DNA of 64,000 bases. Source: Arachis hypogaea. Its lineage: Eukaryota > Streptophyta > Magnoliopsida > Fabales > Fabaceae. The notes under the pieces are model-generated. The model was given only the letters and a program-made list of their open reading frames with translations. It had not been told where the DNA came from and ran no database searches. The DNA lies in contig NC_092039.1 of assembly GCF_003086295.3 (NCBI RefSeq), forward strand, positions 95,624,561-95,688,560, written 5' to 3'. Shown here piece after piece: positions 44,813 through 56,245 of this stretch (its first letter is position 1; each line of letters begins with the position of its first letter). The position numbers and the translations under genes are program-made.

Positions 44813-46320
44813 TGATGAGTGGATATTTTATACGCTTTTTAGCATCATCTTCATATAGTTTTTATTATGTTTTGTTTAAGTTTTATTATATTTTCATAGG
44901 TTTTAGTGCAAAATTCACATTTTTAGATTATACTTTGAGTTTTTGCATTTTATGATAATTTTAGGTAATTTCTGGCTGAAATTGAGGAGTTTTGGAAAAG
45001 TCCGAGTCAGAGACAGAGAAAGGACTGCATATGCTGTCAGATTTTGACCTCCGTGAAGTCGAAGGAGCATGTTTAGAGCTACAGAAATCCAAATGGCGCG
45101 TTCTCAATGGCATTGGAAAGCTAACATCAAGGGCTCTCCAGCAATATATAATAGTTTATACTTTGCTCTGGAAATAAAGGTGCAAAACTGGCGTTCAACG
45201 CAAGCACTTCACTCTCTTCCTGGCGTTGGACGCCCAAAAGGTAGCAGCTGGTGTCCAACGCCCAAAAGGAGTCCAAAGCTGGTGTTCAACGCCCAAGAAG
45301 GGTACTAGCTCGTGGAGTCACCCTTAGCTCAGCTTAAACACTCACCAAGTGGGCCCCAGAAGTAGATTTTTGCACTATCAACCTAGTTTATCCTATTTCT
45401 GTAATCCTTGGTTGCTAGACTAGTATATATAGAACAAAGATCACCCTTGTTAGAGATCTTTACCCATTCGAACCTTTCAATACTTTTCTGAAAGCTATGA
45501 GTCACTAACCTCCTAGGTTAAGGTTAGGAGCTCTGCTAATTCTTATGGATTAATAATATCATTGTTCTATTTCAATCTATGCTTGATTCCCTTCTAAGAT
45601 GTATCTTCGTTCTTCATCCTAATGAATTAGGAGTGTAACTTGACCATCATCCCTATTCTACATGGGTTCTTGCGAGTCCTTGACGTGATAGTGCTGAACC
45701 ACAAACTTGATTATACATCTCTTAGACGGCTAATCCACGACTTCATTGGGGACTTAGAGACAACAGTTCAGCTGAGGTGCAAGACGATTAGGGCCTTTGT
45801 GGTATAGACTAGAATCATTGGAGCAGCATTCTCTTATCCGAAAGATCTAACCTTGTCTGTGGCACTTTGAGTATGATCAGCAAGGAAATGGACTACAGGA
45901 GCTTCACCCCCATTCAGATTGAATGACCACTGACCTGGCGTTTGATCTAAAGTAGAGGAGATTAATGACCGCTGACCTGACGTTAATCACTTACAGCTTG
46001 CCATGGAATGAATCATCAGAAGTTGGAGTAGACAGTGAGAAAAGTTGACACGGAAGGAGGAAGCATCTTCGAAGCCTCAACTGTTCTCTAATCATTAATT
46101 TCACACCAATTAAGTAATTCTATCTTTATTCTATTTTATGCATTTTTCACAACAACTATATTTTCTATCCGCCTGACTAAAATCTACAAGGTAGCCATTG
46201 CTTGTTCAAACCAACAATCTCTGTGGGATCGACTCTCACTCACCTAAGATATTACTTGGACGACCTGGTGCACTTGCTGGTCTATCTGTGGAAATATTGC
46301 GGAATCAATTTCATGCACCA
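44813..46320 (+). repeat. Element B 3' LTR
   Basis: This LTR is 1508 bp, undisturbed by the Pack-CACTA insertion, and ends TCATGCACCA followed by AGTAA. Palindrome-like units lie at 45190-45300 and a TATATATA box near 45424. Confidence 0.92.
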
Positions 46321-49300
46321 AGTAACTTCTTATTCCAAATGTACCAAAGACTCTGCTATTCTGCATTTTTAATCCATTATCCCTTGCCAAAGTTCGAAAT
46401 CTATATCCGTTAACATCATATGAAGAGAACTTTCTTGCTTGGTCATATGGTCCTTGAGAAAGAATGATAAGAATGTCTTTCTCCACATTAGGAAGTTTGT
46501 TGAGATTAGTAGAAATCTAAAAGCACATTAACATGTTTGTGTTAGTCATAGACATATTGCAAAAATAGAAAATGAAATAAGTGAAATTTCTCTTACATGA
46601 TTAAAGAACCAATCGACGAATTCCCTATGAACCTTTTTGTCTATCTCAGTAGTATCTCTTGTTCGGCTTCTTAATCTTTTCTTCACAATATCTCTATCAT
46701 CCCTAAGATAGTTATCAACTGCACGACAATTTATCAAAACATGTCTACGAGCCTGCCTCTTCTCAATTGGTGATAAAGTAAAATATGTGAAACCAGTATT
46801 TGATTCTCCGACTTGAGAAAACAGCTTAAATGTTCGTGAAGTAGGATTTATCTGGGTAGGCTCATTACCAACACGCTTAAATCGATTCCATATTGTCTTA
46901 ATATTGTCCAGGTATCTTGAACAAAATGTAATGATCTCTTGCATAAGATAACCGTCAGCAATAGAGCCCTCTAATTGTGCTTTGTTACGCACATAAGATT
47001 TTAGTTGTCCCAAGTACCTATTAATTATGCCAAAATTATTAATATTAATAGGAAACTTATACACTATTTTTAAATTAAGGTAAAGAAATTTAAAATTTGT
47101 TACCTTTCGATCAGATACATCCATCGGTAATGTATAAGACCTCCAAGCTTAACTTCTTCAACAAGGTGAACTACAAAATGAATCATAATTGTAAAAAAGG
47201 ATGGAAGAAATAACATCTCCATGTGGCATAGAGTGAGCACAATTTGATCTTGCAACTTGTCTAAATCCTTAATAATCAATCTTTTATCACATAACTTCCT
47301 AAAAAACGAGCACAATTCAATCAAGATTGCTGAAAACTTCACTAGGCAAACTCGTTCGCATGGCTAATGGTAGCAATTGTTGCATCAATATATGATTATC
47401 ATGGCTTTTTAGCATCCCATTTATCTTAAGGTTGTCAACATCAATGCACCTAGATATGTCACTTGAACACCTGTCTGGCACACTAATATTTCTTAAAGTT
47501 GAAAGAAAAGCATTCTTGCCTTTGTTAGTCAATGTAAAGACAGCTAAAGCGTACTTTCCATTCTCATTTGGCCAAAGATCTTGTTTACAGCCTAAAGTTT
47601 TAAGATCTTTTCGAGCATTGAGGTGGTCTTTTGACTTGGTATTGTCATTTAGCAACGTGTATATTACATTATCACATACATTTTTTCTATATGCATCACA
47701 TCAAGATTGTGACGCAATAGGTTATACTTCTAATAAGGAAGTTAAAAAAATACTTTTTTTCCTCTATTGCTTATCACCTTCTGTAGCACGCTCATCACAT
47801 CTTCTTTCCCCCCTAACTTTTGTCTCTTCTTTTCTACTAAATATGACATTGATGTCCTTGACTTGCTCAAGTATATAGACCAGATAACCTCTTCGATGGA
47901 TTGCAAAATTCTTGCTCTCCATTAAATCGAATCCTATTTAATCTAAACCGATGCCTTTGATTAGGAAACGATGTCCTATGAAACATGATTTCCTACTATG
48001 ACGAAGTTGAAAAGGAACAAAGTCAAAGTTACAAGATGGACAAGAAAGTCCAGTATATGTGTTCCACCCGGAGAGAATTCCTAACCCAAGAAAGTCACTT
48101 ATAGTTCACATCAAAGCCGCATGCAACTTGAACGGCTTTTTCTCAAAAGAATCATATGCATCCACGCCGTTATTCCATAGCTCTTTTAGCTCTTTGATCA
48201 ACGGTTGTAAGTAGACATCTATATTGTTTCCTGGTATCTTTTTTCCATGAATTATCATTGAAAAAATAAAAGATGTCTACTTCATACAAATCCAAGGAGG
48301 AGTGTTGTAAGGAATGAGAATAACTGGCCAGGTACTAGAATTTGCATTCATACTACGATAGGGATTAGTACCATCAGTAGCTAATGCCAAACGTATATTT
48401 CGTGAATCCTCTGCAAATGAAGTGTTTTTTAAATCAAACATCTTTCAAGCTTCTGAATCTCTAGGATACGTCATTACACCATCTTCCTTAGGAGCCACAT
48501 CATGCCATCTCATGGCCACGGCTGTCTTTGAAGACAAAAATAACCTTTGCAAACGAGATTTTAGTGAGAAATAACGAAGAACTTTTGCAGGCACCTTCTT
48601 CCTAATATTCCCATCATTTGATTCTTGAATCTCACCACTCTTTGTATCTAGTTTCCATCTAGACTTGCTGCAAATTTTACATATTTCTTTCTCCTTGTCT
48701 TCACCCCAATACAGCATGCAATTGTTCGGGCATGCATGTATCTTCTCATAATTCATACCAAGCTTCAAGATAGTTTTTTTGCTTCATAAAATGAACTCGG
48801 AATCTCTGCATGTTCAAATGCATCATGTAAGAGTTCAAATATCATCGACATTGCCTTGTCAGTCATCTCACATATACACTTAATATGATACATCTTCACT
48901 AAAAAGGACAATCTTAAATATCTCGTACACCCTTCATACAAAGGTAGTTCTGCATGACTTCCTAATTCTTCAAACTCCCTGCATCATGTTGTTCTTGAGC
49001 TACATCTGGCATCACTCTTTCAACTCCATCAATGTCTTCATCTGACTCTAATAATACTTCATTTGCCCAGTGCATATCAGTCCCAAGAGCATTTCCAAGC
49101 ATGTCATGAATAGAATCTTGATTAAGTAAATCATCAAAAGCATTTGAAGAATCAGTATTTGAGACATTACTACAGGGATCCCCTACCTCAGTCTCTTTGT
49201 GATAAAACCAAAGTGTATATTCTTTTGGAAATTGGGTACATATCAAGTGATCATACATCTCACCCTTTGTCACCTTTTTTGTAAAATCGCACATTAAACA

Positions 49301-49441
49301 ATAGCATACAGTTGCTTCAGCTAAACTATTTTTAAAGGTAAAATCAATAAACCTCCTAACCCCTCGCTCATACTTTATTGAGTTTCGTGGCTTTGTGATC
49401 CATGACTTATCCATTGAACCAATATAAGAATCTCCCTTCAA
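46321..49441 (-). pseudogene. CACTA TNP2 transposase, main part
   Basis: Reading down the minus strand: 49441-49180 matches the transposase-associated domain (MDKSWITKP, CYCLMCDF, HLICTQFPKEYTLWFYH). 48768-48445 is the zinc-type start of the Tnp2/Transposase_21 domain (CPNNCMLYWGEDKE, CKICSKSRWK). 48420-47900 continues it (RNIRLALATDGTNPYRSM, LIPYNTPPWICMK). 47655-47317 is its end (SKDHLNARKDLKTLG, LKSHDNHILMQQLLPLA). 47342-46600 is DUF4218-like (LIELCSFFRKLC, LCHMEMLFLPSFFTIMIH, YLGQLKSYVRNKAQLEGSIADGYL cut short here to the first 20). 46486-46326 opens DUF4216 (FSSYDVNGYRFRTLARDNGL). Frameshifts and stops occur in several places. The transposase would excise and insert CACTA elements. It is interrupted on the downstream side by B. 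Confidence 0.88.
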
Positions 49442-50197
49442 ATTTCAAACAAGAGTATATCCTTAATTTTATCTACAATGCAATAAATACTAAACTATGA
49501 AAACTACCATGCAATAAAAATATAGTTTGTGCAGTAATAAAAATAAATATGAACTAAGAAAAAAACTAACTGAATGTGGTGATGCCGCAAAGAAGCTCCA
49601 CCCTTTAACTCTCTCACTTCCAGCAATACTTATATGAATCTTCTCTCTGCATTCATATAGAAAAGTATGGTAACAAATAAAAATATATAAGCTCTTGAAT
49701 AACGATACATTTTCTCTAAGTGTATTAGCATTGTAACAAATAAAAATACTCTTAAAATTTTATATAAAACAAATATACTAAAATTGAATTACATTTTTAT
49801 TTTATTTTAAATAAAAAAGCAAGGAATTATCAGAATATAAAAAATTATTATTTTTTATTCTTTATGATAGTTTAATAACAAATATATTATGATTAATTTT
49901 ATTAATGTTGAAAATTAAGAAAAAAAATGTAAATTTTTTTGTTATGAAATTAATCTTTTAAACTAACAATCATCTAATGAAATAAAGTGTGAATAAGAAG
50001 TGAGAGCATGAATATTATTATAAAAAGTAAAAAATAAAAAATAAAAAGAAAAGAGAAAAATATTGAATCAATGTTGATTGAAAAATTAATTTCTAATTTT
50101 TCTTTACATTATACATAAGGATAATTAAAACTTAGCATGAACCCAGTAATTTAAATTATTTATCTATTCTTTTTTTTTGGACATAATTTAAATTTTT

Positions 50198-50198
<1 letters not shown>

Positions 50199-50263
<65 letters not shown>
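50199..50263. repeat. (AAT)n microsatellite
   Basis: There are about 21 uninterrupted ATA/AAT trinucleotide units after a TTTTTTAA lead. Confidence 0.97.
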
Positions 50264-50269
<6 letters not shown>

Positions 50270-52170
50270 CATATAATTATACATATGCTCCTGAATAATG
50301 ATATATCTTCTCTAAGTATATTAGCTGCTAATGCATGCCAAGACTTATTACTCCATAAAATAGCACCTAGGACAAATAAGCAACTATAACCTAATTAAAT
50401 AATTTTAACTACTTGATAGTATTAGCTGTTAAAAAGTGGCTACTAATATCTCTCTTGCATACCCCCTATCCTAAGATTAATTTGTTATATTCTTCACTCA
50501 AGACTCTAATCCTGTAGGCTGGTACAACTCTCAATGAGACAGGTGAATCTCTATTTGTCCAAACCTCAACGGTAAATTGGTTATGCCCAAATATGCCCAA
50601 TGTGACACAACCCGAAGGAATTCATAAAAAATATCTAACACCTTTTTTTTTTTGGTATTAAAAATATCTAACACCTAACCTTCGCAAATGTCCAAACAAG
50701 TAATGACCCAGTCCAATCCAAAATGGAGACTAACTTTGACTCAAACCCCTTCAAAAGCCAATGAGCCGTAGTTGCATTTTATGGAATTATACTAAGAATT
50801 AGAATACAAATACAATAAAAAGATAGATCAATAACAATGCATGCTTATTAAAACTCATGATTTACCAATAACACATGGTGACAGTAAAAAACTAAAATAT
50901 ATTACTTAATCATTTCATGAACATTCAACTCCCATGATTAAAATTTGATCTTCAAACTCTTGAGCAAAATTTTGTAATGAACAAAAATTAAAATTGGCGT
51001 CTTGTGCCCAGCAAACTAGAGTAAAGGAGTGGTATGGTCTCGTGCAATTATATAGAAGACAGACTCAAGTAACTTGCAAAAATCATAGTTACTAAGTAAA
51101 TCTGAAAATATTATCATCAAGCTTTAAATGTAGGTCAATGAGCAGTCATTGCATATATACAACACCCTGAACTGGAAAATAAAGGACACTTTAGCTGCAG
51201 TAAAATCCACTATACAAGCAACAACATTCATCACTTAAAGCATATATATAATGACCAAATATCAGATTTAAATTCGTAAGGAATATCAAATTTGAGTTCC
51301 TACCACCTGCATACAAATATTTGTAGCAATGAATTAATTTTTCATTTGATTATTATTAAGCATTCAATAAATAAATGCAATATTGATCACATACTAATTA
51401 AAAACATAGGCAAATGTCATACTATAATCTCTAATGGTTGGAGACAATTAAAACATGGATTCCATCCTTACATAAATATATTAGCTTGGGGACATGGAAC
51501 TCTAATGACAGTAAAATTTTTCTCTTATGACTTAAACAAGCATATATCTATTTGGACGATATAAGGAAAGTACATTACATACTAGAAGAACAAAAGGTTT
51601 TATTGGAGAATAAATACATAAGCATAGGGGAAGTTATATCCTAAAAGAATCAATAACAATACAAAAAAGAAAAAAAGAAAGAAGAACATCAAGTAAGGTC
51701 AAATACTAGCAAAACACCGTAGAGAGTTAAAAGATTAAAGACTATGTTACACAAGAAGGGACATAACAGGAAAAAAAATTATAGATCCATGAAAATTCCA
51801 GCAACTTAATCCACCTATGGGCACCAAATAACATCATAGGTTGTATACTACCAAAGAAATTACCTTCTTTTCTCCTCCTTAAAGTCTAAACTGGCATATA
51901 AGAATATATTCTAAACTCTAATAGCAAATTCATGATTCACCAAAAATATCAAAAGCGTTCACCATCACAAACAGCAGCATAATACTCACGCCTCATTGGC
52001 ACAACTTGAAAGCCTAGACTCTCATTGACAAACAAAAAAGTATTAATCAGGTCTCAGGCTCAATGCCTAGACTCTCATCTGGTGCTGCAACATATCAGAT
52101 TTTGACATCAGGAGATTCAACATAGGAAATTGAAATCAGCTCAGACATAATAGTTATTAATCATATTTAC

Positions 52171-52311
52171 AGAAAAACAAGATTCTTCAATTTCCTAAAT
52201 GAAGGAGGGATGGTGCCAGATATGTTATTGTTATACAAGTCCAAGCCAACAAGACTCTTGAGGTTTCCAACCTCCGGAGGAACAGTTCCTTGAATGTTGT
52301 TTTTCTACAAC
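52171..52311 (-). pseudogene. Leucine-rich-repeat gene fragment
   Basis: The minus strand encodes [20 protein letters not shown] followed by [15 protein letters not shown] and KLKNLVFL, i.e. two plant-type LRR units, ending at a GTAAAT donor. The pattern resembles the small SERK-like extracellular LRR proteins (ELYKNNIQG context), but the codon expected to be Tyr just before KNN is TAG. No other exon was recognised nearby. Probably a captured or duplicated exon. Confidence 0.75.
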
Positions 52312-53312
52312 TCATTGTATCAATAATAAGAATATCAAATCAAGCATCAAAGAGATACTTAGCCACTGCCATAAAACAAAAACACAATACAGATTAGAGA
52401 CACCAAGCTAAATTCCTTTAAAGAAGCGTTGACTAATGAAATTAGAATCAAAGGTGTCCTCTATATTGTTTTAGGCATGAACAAACACAGTCTAGTAGCA
52501 TGGAAATAACTAAGTTGCAGTGTACTGATATGACCACCACAACACAAAAATCTGCATTATTAATGGACTAATCTCACTTTAATTTGGAAAATTATAGACA
52601 ACTTTTGATCTAACCTTTTAACTTAATACCTCTGCATTGTATATAGTTTATTTAGTATTTACATTAATCCTTGATATTCATAAGAAACTTCCATCTTACC
52701 CTGTTATGTTGAAACCATTAGAATGTGTACGAAGAATTGATTTTAAACTACAAGAATGCAGAATTAATTCTCAAATATCCAAATCTGACAGCCCAGGTAG
52801 ATTTGAAAACCTAAATTAATAATTCCAAAAAATACATTAATTGCTCAAGTTTTAACCTAAACCAAAATTAATCATACTCAGATCCTTTGATTCCAAGACA
52901 ATATGATAGATATATATAGTTTGAAACTTATGGCAGCGATGGAGGAGAGCAGTTCCGCCGCAGAGTTTGAAGCAGAGGAATGAGGCTTCTCCACGAATGC
53001 GAATGGAAATGCGAACACTAACAACGAAGGAAGGAGGCGAAGGAAGGTGAACACGGTGAAGAACACAGTGAAGAACATCGAACAGTGAAGAAAGCTGAAC
53101 CGCAAAGAGCGCGAACTGCGAAGAGCACGAATGGTGAAGAACACGAACACCGTTGTTCCTTCTCTTCTCTTCTGACCTCAACGCCAATTGCTACAGGAGC
53201 AATCCATAAATGAAAACCAATTGAATCATTTAGGGTTTTGAGAAATAGACATGGTTATGAAAAATAGAAAATAAGAAAAAGAAGGAAAGGGATAAATTGT
53301 TATGTTTTTTAT

Positions 53313-54824
53313 TGGTGCACGAAATTGACTCTGCAAGACCGGCAAATACACTGAGTCATCCAATTAATATTTCAGGTGAGTGAGAGTCGATTCTATGGAG
53401 ATTGTTGGTTTGAACAAGTAATGGTTATCTTGCAGATCTTAGTTAGGCGGATAAAAAATATAGTTGTCACAAAAAATCGCAGAAAACAAATAAATAAATA
53501 AAACGTTACTAGATAAGTGTGAAATCAATGGTAAGAGAACGGTTGAGGCTCGAAGATGCTTCTTCCTTCTGGATCAACTTTTTTCACCATCTACTCCAAC
53601 TTCTGATTGATTCATTCCATGGCAGGCTATATATGATTAATGCCGGGTCAACGGTCATTAATCTCCTCTGCCTTAGATCAAACGTCGGCTCAGCGGTCAT
53701 CCAATCTGAACGGGGTGAAGCTCTAGCAGTCCATTCCCTTGGTGATTCCTATTCAAAGTGCCACAAACAAGTTCGAATCTTCCGGATTAGAGAATGTTGC
53801 GTGTTAGTTCTAGCCTATACCACAAAGGCCCTAATCGCCCCATACCTCGGCTGAACTGATGTCTTGAGAAATCCCCAACGAAATTGTGGATTAGCTGTCT
53901 AAGAGATGTATAATCAAGCTTGTGTTTCAATACTATCCCATCAAGGACTTGCAAGAACCCATGTGAATAGGGATGACGGTCAAGTTACATTCCCAATCCG
54001 TTAGGATGAAGAACGAAGATACATCTTAGAATAGAATCAAGCATAGATTGAAATAGAATATTGATATTATTAACCCATAAGAATCAGCAGAGCTCCTAAC
54101 CGTAACCTAGGAGGTTAGTGACTCATATTTTACGTAGAATAGTGTTCAAAAATAAAGTGGGGGAAGAAGATGATTGGCGGAACCCCTAAACAAGGGTGAT
54201 CTTCTTCTATAAATATTATTCTACTAACTAAGAATTACAGAAATAAGATAACTAGTTCTATAGTGCGAAAATCCACTTTTCGGGCCCACTTGGTGAGTGT
54301 TTGGGCTGAGCTTGAGTGAATCTACGAGCTAGTGCTCCCTTTTGGGCGTCCAACACCAGCTTTGGACTCCTGAATGGGCGTTGGACGCCAGCTGCTCCTT
54401 TCTGGGCGTTGGACGCCAGGAATGGGGTTGGTGGTTGGCATTGAACGCCAGTTTTAGGCCTTCATTTTCAAAGCAAAGTATGGACTATTATATATTTCTG
54501 GAAAGCCCTGAATGTTACCTTTCCATAGCCGTTAAGAGCGCACTGTTTGGATTTCTATAGCTCCAGAAATGCTCCTTCAAGTGCATGGAGTTATATCGTG
54601 ATAGCATCTGCAGTCCTTTCTCTGTCTCTGAATCAGACTTTGCTAGAATTCCTCAATTTCAGCCATAAAACACCTGAAATTATCATAAAATACAAAAACT
54701 TAAAGTAAAATCCAAAAATATGAATTTTGCACTAAAACATATGAAAATATAATAAAACTTAAACAAAACATACTGAAAACTATATAAAAATGATGCCAAA
54801 AAACGTATAAATATATGCTCATCA
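53313..54824 (-). repeat. Element F 3' LTR
   Basis: It starts TGGTGCACGAAATTGAC and ends ATGCTCATCA, followed by the CACCAAACTTAAA motif. Palindromes begin at 54345, 54377, 54405 and 54437 (spacing 32, 28, 32), with GGCGTTGGACGCC-type cores as in B. Confidence 0.88.
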
Positions 54825-55489
54825 GAACACCAAACTTAAACTGTTGCTTGTCCCCAAGCAACCAAAGACAAAGTAGGATTCAAAAAAGAGAAGGATACAA
54901 TAAATTTTAGTATTTTCAATGAAGCTAAGTTTCAATTAGATGAGCGGGACTAGTAGCGATTCACTTCTGAATAGTTTTGGCATGTCACTTTCCTTTGAAG
55001 ATCAGAATAATTGGCATCTTTAGAAACTTAGAATCCAGATGATACAATTGATTCTCCTAGTTTATTTCTTTTCGATTCTTGAACATAACTTCTTTAGAAT
55101 CTTGGCCATGACCTTAAGCGCTTTATTTTCCAATATTACCACCGGATACATAAACGCTAGAGACACTTAACTGGGTGAACCCTTTCGGATTATGATTCAG
55201 CTTTGCTAGAATCCCCAGCCAGTGGTGTCCATAGTTCTTAAGCACACTCTTTGCTTTGAATCACGACTTTAACTGCTCAGTCTCAAGCTTATCACTTGAC
55301 ACCTTCTCACCACAAGCATATAGTTAGGAAAGCAGCTCATTTGAACTATTTAGGCTAAGATATTTCTTCCTTTATGCCCTCCTAACCATTGGTGCTCAAA
55401 TCCTTGGATTTTAAAGAGCTATTGGCTTTTTGTTCTTGCCTTTTGGTTTAAAGAGCTATTGGCTTTTTGTTTGTTTGCTTGCTTCTCTT
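53313..55489 (-). mobile_element. Element F: LTR retrotransposon, 3' part only
   Basis: It begins with a full LTR (53313-54824) and continues with about 665 bp of 3' untranslated sequence homologous to B (reverse complement of about 41810-44812). At about 55490 homology to B stops and pararetrovirus sequence starts. The left flank is TTTAT; the other end lies outside the window, so the duplication cannot be checked. It is B-like in LTR length (1512 bp) and palindrome type. Confidence 0.8.
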
Positions 55490-55828
55490 TTTTTTGCATA
55501 CTGGTAGGGGTTGAGCTTGTATTAATGGTTGACCCATTTGTTGTAAAGTTATCATATTTTGTCTATGAACATAATGCAATTTACGAACATGATAAATCCT
55601 TTTATTCTTATTGTTTTCTTTTAAGCTTTTTACAGATCTTACTACTTTAACATTTCTTAACATATTTCTTATTTTGATTATTTTTTTATCTAATTTTTCT
55701 ATTTCTTGACTTAATTCAGAAGATTCAGCTATTATTTCTATGTATCTTCTTGCTAAGGCTAATCTTCTCATTTTCATATTTCTTCTAAGAAACTTTAAAG
55801 ATTTAAGCTTCTTATGCAGTAATGACAT
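55448..55828 (-). CDS. Small coiled-coil ORF at the virus/retrotransposon junction
   Basis: The frame has 126 codons. The first about 110 are from the viral side: a basic, helical protein with a heptad-like stretch SSELSQEIEKLDKKIIKI near residues 35-55. The last about 14 codons (from about 55490 down) are read from element F sequence, so the natural C-terminus is missing. It is the first ORF about 215 bases after the TATA box. It may correspond to a small virion-associated or leader ORF of the virus. I do not recognise it. Confidence 0.5.
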   Translation of the reverse strand: MSLLHKKLKSLKFLRRNMKMRRLALARRYIEIIAESSELSQEIEKLDKKIIKIRNMLRNVKVVRSVKSLKENNKNKRIYHVRKLHYVHRQNMITLQQMGQPLIQAQPLPVCKKKRSKQTNKKPIAL

Positions 55829-56042
55829 TATATTTAAAGAAAATAGAATATAATAATAAAGAGATTAAAGGATGAATAAAGCTTACAGAAATGGACTTGT
55901 ACTATTATTGCTTGCAAAGTTGATACAATTCTTGAAGATGATTACAAATACTTGGAGAATTTATAAAGTAAGAAGATATAAGAGTAGAAAGATTTCTTGA
56001 GTATTCAAGTTTTTGATGCCCTTAAATGAGTGAGGGCTTTGG

Positions 56043-56050
56043 TATTTATA
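56043..56050 (-). promoter_or_regulatory. TATA box of the pararetrovirus
   Basis: The minus strand reads GGTCTATAAATACC, a strong plant TATA box, about 195 bases downstream of the 403-residue ORF's stop and upstream of the small ORF. Caulimovirids place the pregenomic RNA promoter in this intergenic position. Confidence 0.65.
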
Positions 56051-56079
56051 GACCCAAAATGGTGACTATTTGGGTACTA

Positions 56080-56168
56080 TTTGCCGACAGTACTGTTTGC
56101 TTTTACTGTTTGCCGACATTTACTGTTTGCTTTTACTGTTTGCCGACATTTACTATTTGCTTTTACTG
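56080..56168 (-). repeat. About 30-bp direct repeats upstream of the viral TATA box
   Basis: TTTGCCGACA (plus strand) recurs at 56080, 56109 and 56139, in units of 29-30 bp that also share TTTACTGTTTGCTTTTACTG. They lie 30-120 bp upstream of the TATA box in the viral sense, the position of enhancer elements in pararetrovirus promoters. Confidence 0.8.
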
Positions 56169-56245
56169 TTCAACATTTTCTTTTTACTTTTTTACTTTTT
56201 ACCCTTTTTTTTTCATGATTGGGCTTTTACACATACATTACTTTG

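Larger units (their letters stand above)
23940..46320 (+). mobile_element. Element B: old non-autonomous Athila-like LTR retrotransposon with three insertions
   Basis: The LTRs start TGATGA and end CACCA or TACCA, with a perfect AGTAA duplication at 23935-23939 and 46321-46325. Without the inserted Pack-CACTA, Harbinger and hAT elements it is about 8.8 kb. It keeps a tRNA-Asp primer site with one base missing, remnants of gag-protease and of the second ORF, the conserved block and a palindrome array, and shows no RT or integrase. In the first 155 bases the LTRs differ at about 9%, so it is clearly older than A and C. Confidence 0.9.
49442..53312. other. AT-rich region upstream of TNP2, little recognisable
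   Basis: Nearly 4 kb. It holds an (AAT)n microsatellite, an LRR gene fragment, and around 52890-53180 a GC-richer minus-strand stretch with repeated TTCTTCACTG/GAAGAACAC units that resembles a transposon first exon or 5' UTR. No CACTA end was found, so whether all of it belongs to the outer CACTA element is unclear. Otherwise nothing is seen. Confidence 0.4.
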
